From contig WBMZ01009447.1 of NCBI GenBank assembly GCA_013400975.1, positions 1-64,000 of the forward strand: a DNA stretch of 64,000 nucleotides, written 5' to 3'. The position numbers and the translations under genes are program-made. This document shows, in pieces, positions 12,791-22,338 of this stretch. Under the pieces are notes generated by a model. It was not told the origin of the DNA. It searched no databases and saw only the letters and a list, made by a program, of their open reading frames with translations. The stretch comes from Atrichornis clamosus (taxonomy: Eukaryota > Chordata > Aves > Passeriformes > Menuridae). The stretch's first letter is position 1; every line of letters begins with the position of its first letter.

Positions 12791-15700
12791 CGTCAACTGA
12801 TTGTACACATGAATTGTTAGGCTGTTTTGTGTCAAAGTTCTGGCTCCAGGAAGGTAGTCTTGTTCCAAACATCCTAGTCTGCATGTTAGCCGTTCCCAGC
12901 AGACAGTTTGGCTGCTTCTACCTTCTTCTGAAGTGGAAGAGTGGATAACAAAATTTATAGTAATTCAGCATAGCCACTTTGTATCTCAGTTCAGAGAAAA
13001 GTCCATGTCACACTTAAGTTACTAGAGTAAATGCAGCCAAAATAAACTCTCCATTCATATTATGGGCTTGATTCAGTTTCCTGGACACCTAGTTGCTGAG
13101 GTTTATTGGAAATAAATTGAGGAGCATCTAGCCAGAACCCCAGCAGCCACAAGGGGAAGCCTTGGGTAAACAATAGGTTTCCCTCATATCAGTCAATTCA
13201 CATGAGCATCTCACAGATCCTGAGGCATCTGTGATGTCACTTGTATGATAACAAACGAGCAATTGAATCAAGACCTTCGTGCTTACACAAGCACAACACC
13301 CCCACAATAGATGGGTTGCTGCAACACAGCAGCTTTGGAAAAATTTGTCAAGTAATTTTAGTTTGAAGAGGTGCATCACACAGCTATAATTGTCACTGAT
13401 TTACTTTATAAAGTTCTAAAATCTTGAAACACAGTTTTGTAAATCAACAATTCCATAACAAAAGTGAAGATATGATCATTGGAAATGTTTCAAATAAGAA
13501 ACATAGTTTTAAATTAAGAGACTTTGATAGTGCATATTGTAACTACTGTTTTCTGTTCTCCTTCTGCTCTGATTCAGACCAGCCTATCTACGTTATATGG
13601 CAGAACACATAAAAGTATTTTTACACACATGTGTGGAATACAGTTCAAAGCCTCATGAAATCAGTTGGATACTTCTCTGAATTTTCCAGGAGATTTAGAC
13701 ATGTAATGTGGCACAGAGGGTCTCAAATATTCAGATGGGAAGTATCACTACGCAGAAATCACCAGTTTTGTTTTAAACAGACCGCTTTGACTGTCTCCAT
13801 ATTTTGTGCAAATTTGTACGTTCATGATTGCACATTTTAATTATTCTAAAAATGACTGGAGTCAGAGGCAGACACTTCAAATTCCGTAAGAATAAATTAA
13901 TGAAAAGCAGTAGTAATGTTCATTTTTTCTGATGGATATGTGGACTGGCCCACTCAATATAATCTGCATGTTTGAACAATATACCTTTAAACCCTTAACT
14001 AGGATGAAAATTAGCTTTAAGTTGCAAAGCCTGGATTTAAAACGATTTCATGAGTTTGAGACAGCAGTCGACTACGAACAGGAGGAGCAAAATAAGGCAT
14101 GAGATATGAAAGACTGTAGCAGACCTGGGGTTAGTGTTACCAGATCTTCAGGTGCATTAGGTTGGTCACTATTACATTCTTGATATCCGTCCTTCTTTGA
14201 GCTGTTTAGATAGTCTAGTAACAGGTGATTTTACTATTTCCTTCATCTTCTTACAGATGGATTGACAGAATTTGAAACCAAACTGAAATTTCACCATTCC
14301 TGTAAGCTTAGCACTTGTCTTTTCTCCAGCTACCTCAGTAGTTTGTGCTTCCCATCTGGTTGCCATGCAAGTTTCTGAGTTTTCATAGCCAGTGGAAAAG
14401 CAAAAAAAAGAAAAGAAAAAACATACTGCCCAACTGATCACAGATCAAAATATTTTGTAGGAAAGGCATTGCTTATTTCTATTATTCCTTCTTCCTCCAT
14501 GCCAGTATTTTCATGATGCTATTACTGAAAGAGGTTCATGTCATTACATTTGTGACTGCCATATAATTTTACTGAAACATTCATATTCTCTTTTATTCTT
14601 TTGAAGGGCAAAATATTAAAGTGATAGCCCTTTTGCTTGTTTGTTTGTTTGAGTTGGTTTCTTTACAAAGGGCAAATAAATATATCCTTTTCCTATGTGT
14701 CTGGCCAGAACAAAAGTTTTCTTGCTAAAACTTTCATTTATCTTCAGAAAATTCCAGCTGGCAATTTCAACAGAAATTCTGCAACCTAAAGACAATTGCC
14801 ATTGGGTCACAAGTGGGAACATCAGGAGGCTTCTTCCCTTTTCCCTATGTTAGTTCAATCTTTTTTTTTTCTCTTTCCACAAAAATATTTGCATTTTTTT
14901 AATCTGTCAAAAATAAATCATAAAATCCCAAACTTAAACCAAAATAATGGACAGAGCATTAATAGGTTATTCATTTGACTGCTCAGACTATTCAGATGTA
15001 AGAGCAGCACTGAAAAAGTATACCATATGGAAACGGATAATGTTTGCATTTAAGTTAAACCATGCACCTAAAGGGTTGTCGCTCTTAAAAATTCCAGAGC
15101 AAATGTTCATAAAATGTAAAAGTACTATTGCATTGTTAGATCTTGTCAGGACTATGAGGCAATAGTATAATATTGTTTTCCATTTAGTCTAGCTAGATGA
15201 CATTTCTGCCTCTGTCTGGCATGCCATAATCATTAAGTGAGACTGGCATTTCACAAAATTTGGTAAACAAATGAGGACTTCAGGGATTTTTTCCACTTTT
15301 TAATTTTTTTTTATCTGAACATATAAAGCTGTTATCAAATGTGACTGAGAAATTACATTTGCATGCACACACCTACACAAGATATTTTTTGTCCTGTAAT
15401 TACTATAGCTACTCTAAATTCACACCGTGCACATGTATATATGGATACATTCAGGCACAGTTTTGATATTGCACGTGTGTACTATAGTTAGAGCAAGATT
15501 ATGAGCTTATGCATATGGGCTTGAGCAGGATAATGGGAGTTGCGGCTTGCACTTTACTTATGTGCAGGAGCTATCCATTTAGCAGGACACAAAAACGGGC
15601 AGAACCCGTCAGGTAGGTTACCCGGGAGAGCAGTGAGTATGTACGTGAGAGATGCCTAAAGGTCGGACCACTGAAAGTAACCTGCATTCAAGTACCTTAA

Positions 15701-16144
15701 GGTCAGATTCTTAGAAGAGCTGAGAAATTACCATCTAGACAGAATTTGAGTGCTTATGCTTTAACACTGTAAGTCCTGGATTTAGCAGGATTCTGGACTC
15801 CCACTCATATATGCACTCTTACTCTAAAACTACAGATATCTAGTTTTTGCCAGAATTTTTCCAGTTGTCTAAAGCGCTGTTTCTGTTTTTATGAACAAGT
15901 ACCTCTTTTGGAACAGGACTAGGCTACCTCCCGAACTCAGACCTCAGTATAGGCCAATTAGGTGTTTTACCACATAAAGTAAGAAAGGTAAGCAAATCTA
16001 GAGCAAGGCTAACTAATTCACAAAACATCAATTTTTACAGAGTTTTTATTTCTATCACTGCTGGAAAAAAGATAACATTTTCCTTTTCCTCCTCTTATTG
16101 CTTTGGTATATTAGTGCAGTGGTTAGAGATACCATACAAAAATT
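12791..16144. other. Unique DNA without recognised genes
   Basis: No transposon or exon is recognised. Two stretches stand out in texture: 13120-13390, a more complex segment open for 83 codons on the minus strand, and 15540-15700, a short local cluster of CpGs around an ACGGG/CCCGT inverted repeat. Neither has evidence of coding. A short (TTTG)n tract lies near 14633-14651. Confidence 0.45.
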
Positions 16145-16460
16145 TACAAAGCCAGAAAATGACTGAGGTTGGAAGAGATCTCTGGAGATTGTCTAGTCAA
16201 CCTCCCTTACTCCAAGCAGTGCCAACTACAGAACATTTTTCAGGGCCATGTCAAGTCGAATTTTGAATATCTCCAAGGACATAACCTGTCAGGTTGAGTT
16301 GTACCAGTGTTTGACCCTTGCAGAAGCAAACAAACAAAAAGGTTCAAATAGTTGAAAAATATTTTTTCTAAAGTTAAACAATCCCAGAACTTTCAGCCAT
16401 GCCTCATATTTGGGCTGCTTCAGGTCCTCAGTCATCTTCATGGCCCATGGCTGGAGTCTC
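16145..16460 (-). mobile_element. CR1 LINE, diverged 3' fragment
   Basis: The plus-strand text is the reverse complement of a CR1 3' region. Diagnostic segments in order are GAGGTTGGAAGAGATCTCTG, TCAGGGCCATGTCAAGTCG, TTTTGAATATCTCCAAGGA and CCAGTGTTTGACCCTTGCAG. After a degraded A/T-rich stretch come CAATCCCAGAACTTTCAGCC and CATCTTCATGGCCCATGGC. All are standard CR1 landmarks in the right order with substitutions and small deletions, so this is one old insertion read on the minus strand. The terminal octamers are barely discernible. No frame is intact. Confidence 0.88.
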
Positions 16461-17479
16461 AAATATTCTAGATGTAGAGTCTGCCATGATTTTAAAAATA
16501 TAGAGATTTACAGGATCAAACCATTCCTCTTTTGTCACACATTTATTTTATTTGAAGTAATTTGAACCTTGTACATCTAAACTGTTGTTTATTGCTGTGT
16601 GAGTTGCAATATAGTTCAGGATTTGACCTCTGTGAGGTTTTTTTCTAGTCAGAAAGTAAATCAAATAGTTTTGTATTGTTGAATCTTCCCCTTTTACCAT
16701 GTTACAATGCAACTCTAGAGTACACAGTTGTGTGATACAAAGAGTGTTCTTTACAGGTTTGAAAAGGAAAATCTATTTTCTCAAAAAACGCCTAGATTTA
16801 ATTGTGCTAACAAAGGATTTTTGTATCAAATGTTATACACATGTTTTCAAAGGAGGAAAAATGCAGCAGGTTCTTCTTGGGCAAGATTTTAGCTTCCTTA
16901 CATACTGCTTGGAAAACTGCCCCTTAGATCACTATGACATTAAAACTGATTATGAAAGTTGTGATCTAGCCATAGAACTTTGAGTTTGTCTGTCTCTGGA
17001 ATCATCCTAGATTGGCATCATTAACACATGTATGATTATACAATTAAAGGCTTAATTAATTGTTAAGAATTGCATTGCCCTGTTGAGTCTTTTAGGCAAA
17101 ATTTATACTTAAGAATGGGTATTCATTTTTGGGGGTTGAAGGTGCAAAAACATTCAGCATTTTGCTTTTGGCTACTAATTAATTTTCACCCTGACAAAAT
17201 GGGAATCATCTGGGTGCCTGATTGCTCACCTGGACATAAATATCTGTTTTAAAATTTGACTAACAATATCTCCCATCCCCAGCCTTCCCTCTTCCCAAAT
17301 AATAAAATTAAAGTACTTACCAAGAAAAAAGAAATTTCAAGAAATTATTTTTAAAATAAATTAAATTCAGTGAGAAATTTGATATCAAGACTTCTGGAGA
17401 GTTATAGGGAGTAAAGTCATCACTGAACAAAATCATTATAGGGTCCCCTCATTCATGAGTCCTCACCTATTTACTTCAG
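16461..17479. other. AT-rich unique DNA
   Basis: No repeat or gene is recognised between the CR1 fragment and the LTR. Open frames at 16699-16983 and 17070-17252 lack splice context or motifs. Confidence 0.5.
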
Positions 17480-18041
17480 TCCTAATCTGGAAAACACATT
17501 CTTGCACAACTTCTTTCTGTCACTCTTTCACCTAAATGAGGAGAAACAGAAAAAAAATTAAATCCATAGTTGAGATAAGAACAGCTTAATAATTGAAATA
17601 TAATAAAATACATTACTAATATTACTACTAGTAAGTAATAATAGCAATGAAAAGGAAAATAGATAACAAAAAGAGAGAAGGAAGAACAGAACTCAAGAAG
17701 AAAAACCAAGCGATGCACAATGTCATTGCTCACCATGTCAGTCCCCCAGCAACTACTGGTCCCTCCTGCCACTCCCCCAGTTTGTATGTGGAATGTTTTG
17801 ATCTGTGGTATGGAATATCTCTTTCTCCAGTTCAGGTCAGCTGTCCTGGCCATGCCCCCTCTCAGCCTCTTTTGCACCTGCCCACTGGCTGAGACTGGGA
17901 AATCAAAAAGTCCTTGGGGTAAGCACTGCACAGCAATAACTAAAACCATCAGTGTGTTACCAACATTATTCTCCTACTGAATCCAAAACACAGCACTGTA
18001 CCAGCTAGAAAATTAGCTCTATCCCAGCTGAAACCAGGACA
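17480..18041 (-). mobile_element. Solo LTR, avian ERVL-type family (second copy)
   Basis: This is the same family and orientation as the LTR at 7672-8209. The minus-strand start reads TGTCCTGGTTTCAGCTGGG, followed by the shared ATAGAGC...TAGCTGGTACAGTGCTGTG segment. Further shared landmarks are the reverse complements of GTGTGTTACCAACATTATTC and CACTCCCCCAGTTTG. The TATA position is degenerate (CATACAAACTGGGG on the minus strand). The left border is fuzzy within about 30 bases and no target duplication is certain. The 155-codon minus-strand frame at 17482-17949 and the plus frames inside it are chance products of the LTR, not genes. Confidence 0.78.
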
Positions 18042-19309
18042 ACATGGTACATTCTTTTCTTAGGTTCTCAGCTAGACTAGTCAACATGGTGTCAGATTAT
18101 ATCAAAGTTTATATTCATATATTTGACAACAGGAAATGTGGTGAACTTAGCAAATCATTTTCTATAGATCATAAAACAGCTCTCACAAGGTAACAGTCTG
18201 AGGCCACTACTACCCTGGACTGAAAGTGAAACATCGGCCTATGAGAGGTAATAAAATGTTCCATATTCCATCATTACTAGAGTAAGTTACTTTTATCTCT
18301 ATTCCAACCCTCTTTTTTTAGCCGTTAACAGATTTACAGGATTTACAACATGGATCCTGAAAGTCTGGTTTACTGCTGGATTAACAACTTCTAGTGTTAA
18401 GAGAAAAGATAAAAGATAGCCTTTATTCTGAAAGAAAAAAAAATTAAAAAGAACTAGAACTTTAGTATTGGATTTGTATTGTCTTTCTGTGTTTGAACTC
18501 TAGGATCTGAAGAGGGTGTTTTGGTTGCCACGAGTGTCTTTCTACCTGGTTACTTTTGGTGGGGAAGTTATGTAGTTCTATTTCAAAATCTAGAGGAAGT
18601 GTTCAAGGCAGGTAGAATAAAACATATGAAGGAAGAACTTTGTAAACAATAGGAAAAACTTTAATATTATAGAAAGAAATCATGTTTATTGAGCAAACAC
18701 CCTTTATACATATAAAGCAAATCTATGTTTTGTTTGCTGAGTCCAGACACATTATGCATGACACAGAATTACTCCAGCACATCTGGTTTCAGATTTCCAA
18801 TCAAGAGCTCTGGTGTTGTCCTTGTACTGCAGCTTTGTTTTTTGGGGAACCAGTTTTGAGAAAGAAGCCATATATCTTTTTTGTTTTTGAAAATTATAAA
18901 ATTGCAGGGGATAAAAGGAAAAAGGGGCTGAGGGAAAGGGATGACCACATGACCCAAACCAAACAGACATAGGAGAATGACCCTAAAATTAAATGACTCT
19001 GAAAATAAAATGCTACAGATTAAGTGAATTTTTAAATTTTGTTAAAATAACATACAAACTGATTGAAATAATTCTATAGCAGGCCAATGAGAAAGAAACT
19101 CTTTAATTTTCTCACCACAATAGAAACATGTAAGAATGAAATAATAGAGCCTGTTGTTTTTAATGTTGATGTGCCGTTTAAACTGTCTTGTGCAGAAAGA
19201 GTGAAACACTAAAAGTATCTAACAACGTAGTTTATGTGTACTTGGCCATAAAAGATAAAATGTTCAGGGTTGTTTGGTGCTCCTAATATTTGTATTTAAT
19301 TTGTATCAT
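18042..19309. other. AT-rich unique DNA
   Basis: No repeat or gene is recognised. The overlapping open frames near 18682-18972 on both strands show no motif or splice context. Confidence 0.5.
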
Positions 19310-20345
19310 AAATCACAGAATCACAGAATAAGCTGAGTTGGAAGGGAGCCACAAGGATCATCAAGTCCAGCTCCTGTCCCTGCACAGCACCATCCCCAAG
19401 AATCACACCATGTGCCCAAGAGCACGGTTCAAATGCTTCTTGAGCTCTGTCAGGCTGGTGTTGTGAACACTTCCCTGGGGAGCCTTTTCCAGTGTCTGAC
19501 CACCCTCTGGGTGAATAATTTTTTTTTAATATCCAGACTAAACCTGCCCTGACACAATTTCTGGCCATTCCCTCAGTCCTGTCACTTGGCCCCATGGAGA
19601 AGAGATCAATGTCTCCTCACGAGAAAGTTGTAGACTGCAATGAGGTCTCCCTTCAGTGTCCCTTTCTGCAGGCTGAACAGACCAAATTACCTCAACTGCT
19701 CCTCATATGGCTTCGCCTTAAGGCCCTTCACCATCCTTGTTGTCTTGCTTTGGACAATTTCTAATAGGCTTAATATCTTTTTTATATTGTGGTACCCAAG
19801 CTGCTCACAGCACTTGAGGTGAGGCCACCCCAGCACAGAGCAGAGCAGGACAATCCCCTCCCTTGCCTGGCTGGTGATGCTGGGCGTGATGCACCCCAGG
19901 ACAGGGTTGGCCCTCCTGGCTGCCAGGGCACTGCTGACTCGTATTCAACTTGCCATTGACCAGGACCTCCAGGTTCCTTTCTGCAGCACTTCTTTCCAGC
20001 ATCTCATTTCCCAGTCTGTCCGTATGGATTGCCCCGTCCCAGGTGATTACATCAACTGTCTTCCCTTGGTCAATAGGTGGGTTACCTTGTCATAAAAGGA
20101 AATCAGGTTTGATAAGCAGGACTTTCCTCTCATGAAACTATGGTGGCTGTGACCAATGATTATGTTGTCTTTCAGGTGTTTATCAATACCTCCCAGAAGA
20201 ATCTTCTCCATAGCTTTACCAGGCACTGAAGTGAGACTGGCAGGCCTGTAGTTTTCAGAGGCATCCTTCTTGCTCTTCTTGAAAATCGAGACAACATTCG
20301 TCAGCTTCCAGTCAGCTGGGACATCTCAAGATTCCCAAGACAACT
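19310..20345 (-). mobile_element. CR1 LINE, 1-kb 3' portion with deleted reverse-transcriptase core
   Basis: Read on the minus strand this runs from the reverse-transcriptase region to the CR1 3' end. The end at 19310 shows tandem ATCACAGA (reverse complement TCTGTGAT), the terminal octamer. At 20345-20090 the minus strand encodes VPADWKLTNVVSIFKK, NYRPASLTS and LISFYDKVTH, which belong to the CR1 ORF2 reverse-transcriptase family. Around 20030-20055 it jumps from the VDVI segment straight to RLGNEMLERSAAERNLEVLV, which is normally well over 100 residues further on. The catalytic palm with its D-D box is therefore missing. Frameshifts occur near 20075 and further toward the 3' end. The element is dead. 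The small open frames of both strands inside it are shadows. Confidence 0.94.
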
Positions 20346-21477
20346 CAAAAATCAATAAGAGAAGTTTTTCAATGATAAATCAACATCTAGGGCACCCTGT
20401 ACATTGTCTAATAGTTAAATTAAATACAAAAATAATTTCTGGGACAAAAATTCTCTTCTGGGAGCAAAATAATGGAAAACAGCTCTGAATCTTCTTTTCA
20501 TTTCATGTTGCCTGCACTCCCACAGATTCACTCAATGTTAAACTATATTGAGGATCTCAGCAGTAAATTTGAATCTTGCAATATTGATTTCAGGGATACA
20601 TTTTCTGGAAACAAACCTAGCTGATCTGATTTGTGACTATATCTCTTTTTTATACTTGCCTTTTAAGTATTTCCTAAAAATGCAGATTATGGGACACAAA
20701 TAAGAAAAAATGTACTCAAGCAATTATATGTTTAAATAGTAACTAATCATTAAATAGTGCTTGTTTGCATTTTTTTTTCTCTATTTGTAGAAAAGACATT
20801 AAACTGTGTGGAATACGTAGGCTGCTGTTTCCAAGGAAACAGCATCTCAATAAACAAATTGAAGAATTTTGACACACCAGTACAAAAATGAGAACACCAT
20901 GAAATTAAATCTTCTTTGCCTTTATTGGCTGAAGAAGAATGAGCTGTGGGAGTAATTGGTGATGGGCTTATTGGAGTCTCTGCAAAGGCAAGTGGGTTTT
21001 TTTTTTTTACTTAAATTAGACACAAAAATAAAAGGTTGGTATCAGTAACTGAATACCTTTTCTGGGACATCATTCATAGTCACCAACATAGAATTATACC
21101 ATATAGCCTGCTACACTTTGTTCAGCCTTCTCAAAGCTAGACAGAAAACCAGAGTGTTTAAATATCTCTTCTTTAGATAGGACTCTATGAGCTTTCAATA
21201 TGATATATATTCCACAGTGGTGCTGTCTTGAAAGCAACAGAAATCTTTTCTGAGCAGTTCAATCTTCACGTAAGATTTTGAGTTCAGTTTGGTTCATGTT
21301 GTGAAACTATCTCCTCAAACTAGAAAAAGCCTTTGTCATAAAAATATAATCATCTTCATATTAATAAATTTAAAAGCTTGACCTCTGTCACTATAAATGT
21401 CAGACATATGGAATTTGGATAAATGTGATGAACATACCTGATGGAACCTGATGATTTATTCAAGTATGTGGAACTCA
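20346..21477. other. AT-rich unique DNA with an X-box-like palindrome
   Basis: No gene is recognised between the CR1 and the solo LTR. The stretch 20800-21000 is more complex than its surroundings and holds the palindrome listed at 20824-20843. A T run lies at about 20998-21009. Confidence 0.45.
20824..20843. promoter_or_regulatory. Perfect palindrome resembling an RFX X-box
   Basis: GCTGTTTCC and GGAAACAGC are perfect 9-base inverted arms around AA. The core GTTTCCAAGGAAAC has the two-half-site architecture of RFX-family X-boxes (GTTNCC, short spacer, GGNAAC). Whether it is bound is unknown. Confidence 0.4.
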
Positions 21478-21483
21478 CTCCTT
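21478..21483. repeat. Left copy of 6-bp target site duplication
   Basis: CTCCTT stands immediately before the TG that opens the LTR and is repeated exactly after its closing CA at 22122-22127. Confidence 0.88.
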
Positions 21484-21715
21484 TGCTGCTTTGCGCCTTT
21501 TCAGGTTGGGACCGGAGTAGGGGGGGGACGAGGTCGAGGTGCAAGGCGGCCTTCTGAGAAGTGTCCCTCGTGGAGTCACTCTCAGGGGTTCAGTCACCCC
21601 GGCACGAGCACCAGGCACTCCCTGCTCGGTAGGTGCAGGCACGCATGCACTCACAGTCCAAGCGAGCTGACAGAGACAAAGAGGCAGGAGGGGCTCTTTG
21701 TGTAACGTTCTGAGG

Positions 21716-21721
21716 TTTAAT
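21716..21721 (-). terminator. LTR polyadenylation signal ATTAAA
   Basis: TTTAAT on the plus strand reads ATTAAA on the minus strand, about 60 bases downstream of the LTR TATA box. This is close, implying a short R region. Confidence 0.65.
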
Positions 21722-21780
21722 ACAGATCCACACTCAAAACAAACCAGTGACAAAAAGCCAGTGGACAACTCGTACAGGTG

Positions 21781-21790
21781 GTTTTATATG
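21781..21790 (-). promoter_or_regulatory. LTR TATA box
   Basis: The minus strand reads CATATAAAAC at this position, upstream of ATTAAA and inside the LTR. It would direct minus-strand transcription toward lower coordinates. Confidence 0.7.
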
Positions 21791-22121
21791 GGGGTAGTAA
21801 GGGGTGGAGAGAGCATCAGGGTCCAATGATAGGATGGTCCAGGGGCGGAGATAAGGTGGGGTGACAGGGTTACAACCAATAGGGGAGGAGAAGGGAGGAG
21901 AAAGGGAGCCAGAGCCGATGGGGAACTGAACAAAGGAGAACTTTCCAGAACTGGGGTAAGAGTTTATGGACGATTGACAGAGGGATTAACATAATGGGGT
22001 GTACACCAACCAGGCAAGAAACCATTACATTAACTTAGGGGGAGGACCATAGGGCAAAACCATAGCATACACCAAAGGTGGGGAAAGCCTTTAAACTGTG
22101 GCAGTTTCAACCACCGCAACA

Positions 22122-22127
22122 CTCCTT
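22122..22127. repeat. Right copy of 6-bp target site duplication
   Basis: CTCCTT directly follows the CA end of the LTR and matches 21478-21483 exactly. Confidence 0.88.
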
Positions 22128-22305
22128 GTGCTAAAAATTGCAAACATTCAGTCACAAAAATATGCTTCTGTTTTGTAGGGCTATGTTCTAAATGGAACCT
22201 TTACTTGAACATTTTTGAGGGAGGCAGTGATGATTGCGTCAGGACTAAACTTATGTAGATAAAGCTCTATTTACAATGTAGTTAAAAAGAACTTGTTAAT
22301 AATCA

Positions 22306-22338
22306 TAAGAAATCATCTAACCTTAAGAAATCATCTAA
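22306..22338. repeat. Small tandem duplication, period 18
   Basis: TAAGAAATCATCTAA occurs at 22306 and again at 22324 with three bases between. A simple local duplication. Confidence 0.85.

Larger units (their letters stand above)
21484..22121 (-). mobile_element. Solo LTR of a class II (ERVK/alpha-beta-like) endogenous retrovirus
   Basis: A 638-bp element bounded by TG...CA with short imperfect terminal inverted repeats (TGTTGCGG against TGCTGC...GCG) and flanked by a perfect 6-bp duplication, CTCCTT. On the minus strand the order is a U3-like promoter region, a TATA box CATATAAAAC (21781-21790), and an ATTAAA poly(A) signal (21716-21721), followed by GC-rich sequence to the end. This is the correct U3-R-U5 order for minus-strand transcription. 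No primer-binding site or coding region follows, so it is a solo LTR left by LTR-LTR recombination. Retained CpGs, intact signals and exact flanks make it the youngest transposon here. Six-base duplications are typical of class II avian retroviral elements, and the class call rests on that. Overlapping 84- and 97-codon frames inside it are not genes. Confidence 0.87.

Noticed and set aside
17482..17949. 155-codon minus-strand open frame
   Set aside because: It lies within the solo ERVL-type LTR and its composition follows that repeat. No protein motif.
7672..18041. The two ERVL-type LTRs as the ends of one 10-kb provirus
   Set aside because: They share orientation and spacing, but they differ by many substitutions and indels. 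The interior contains CR1 pieces and no retroviral coding or primer-binding site, so they are separate solo LTRs.
19296..20135. Several 60-99 codon frames on both strands
   Set aside because: They fall inside the decayed CR1 copy. The real reading direction is minus, with frameshifts.
21451..21768. Open frames of 84 codons (plus) and 97 codons (minus)
   Set aside because: Both are products of the GC-rich 3' part of the solo LTR, which has few stop words.
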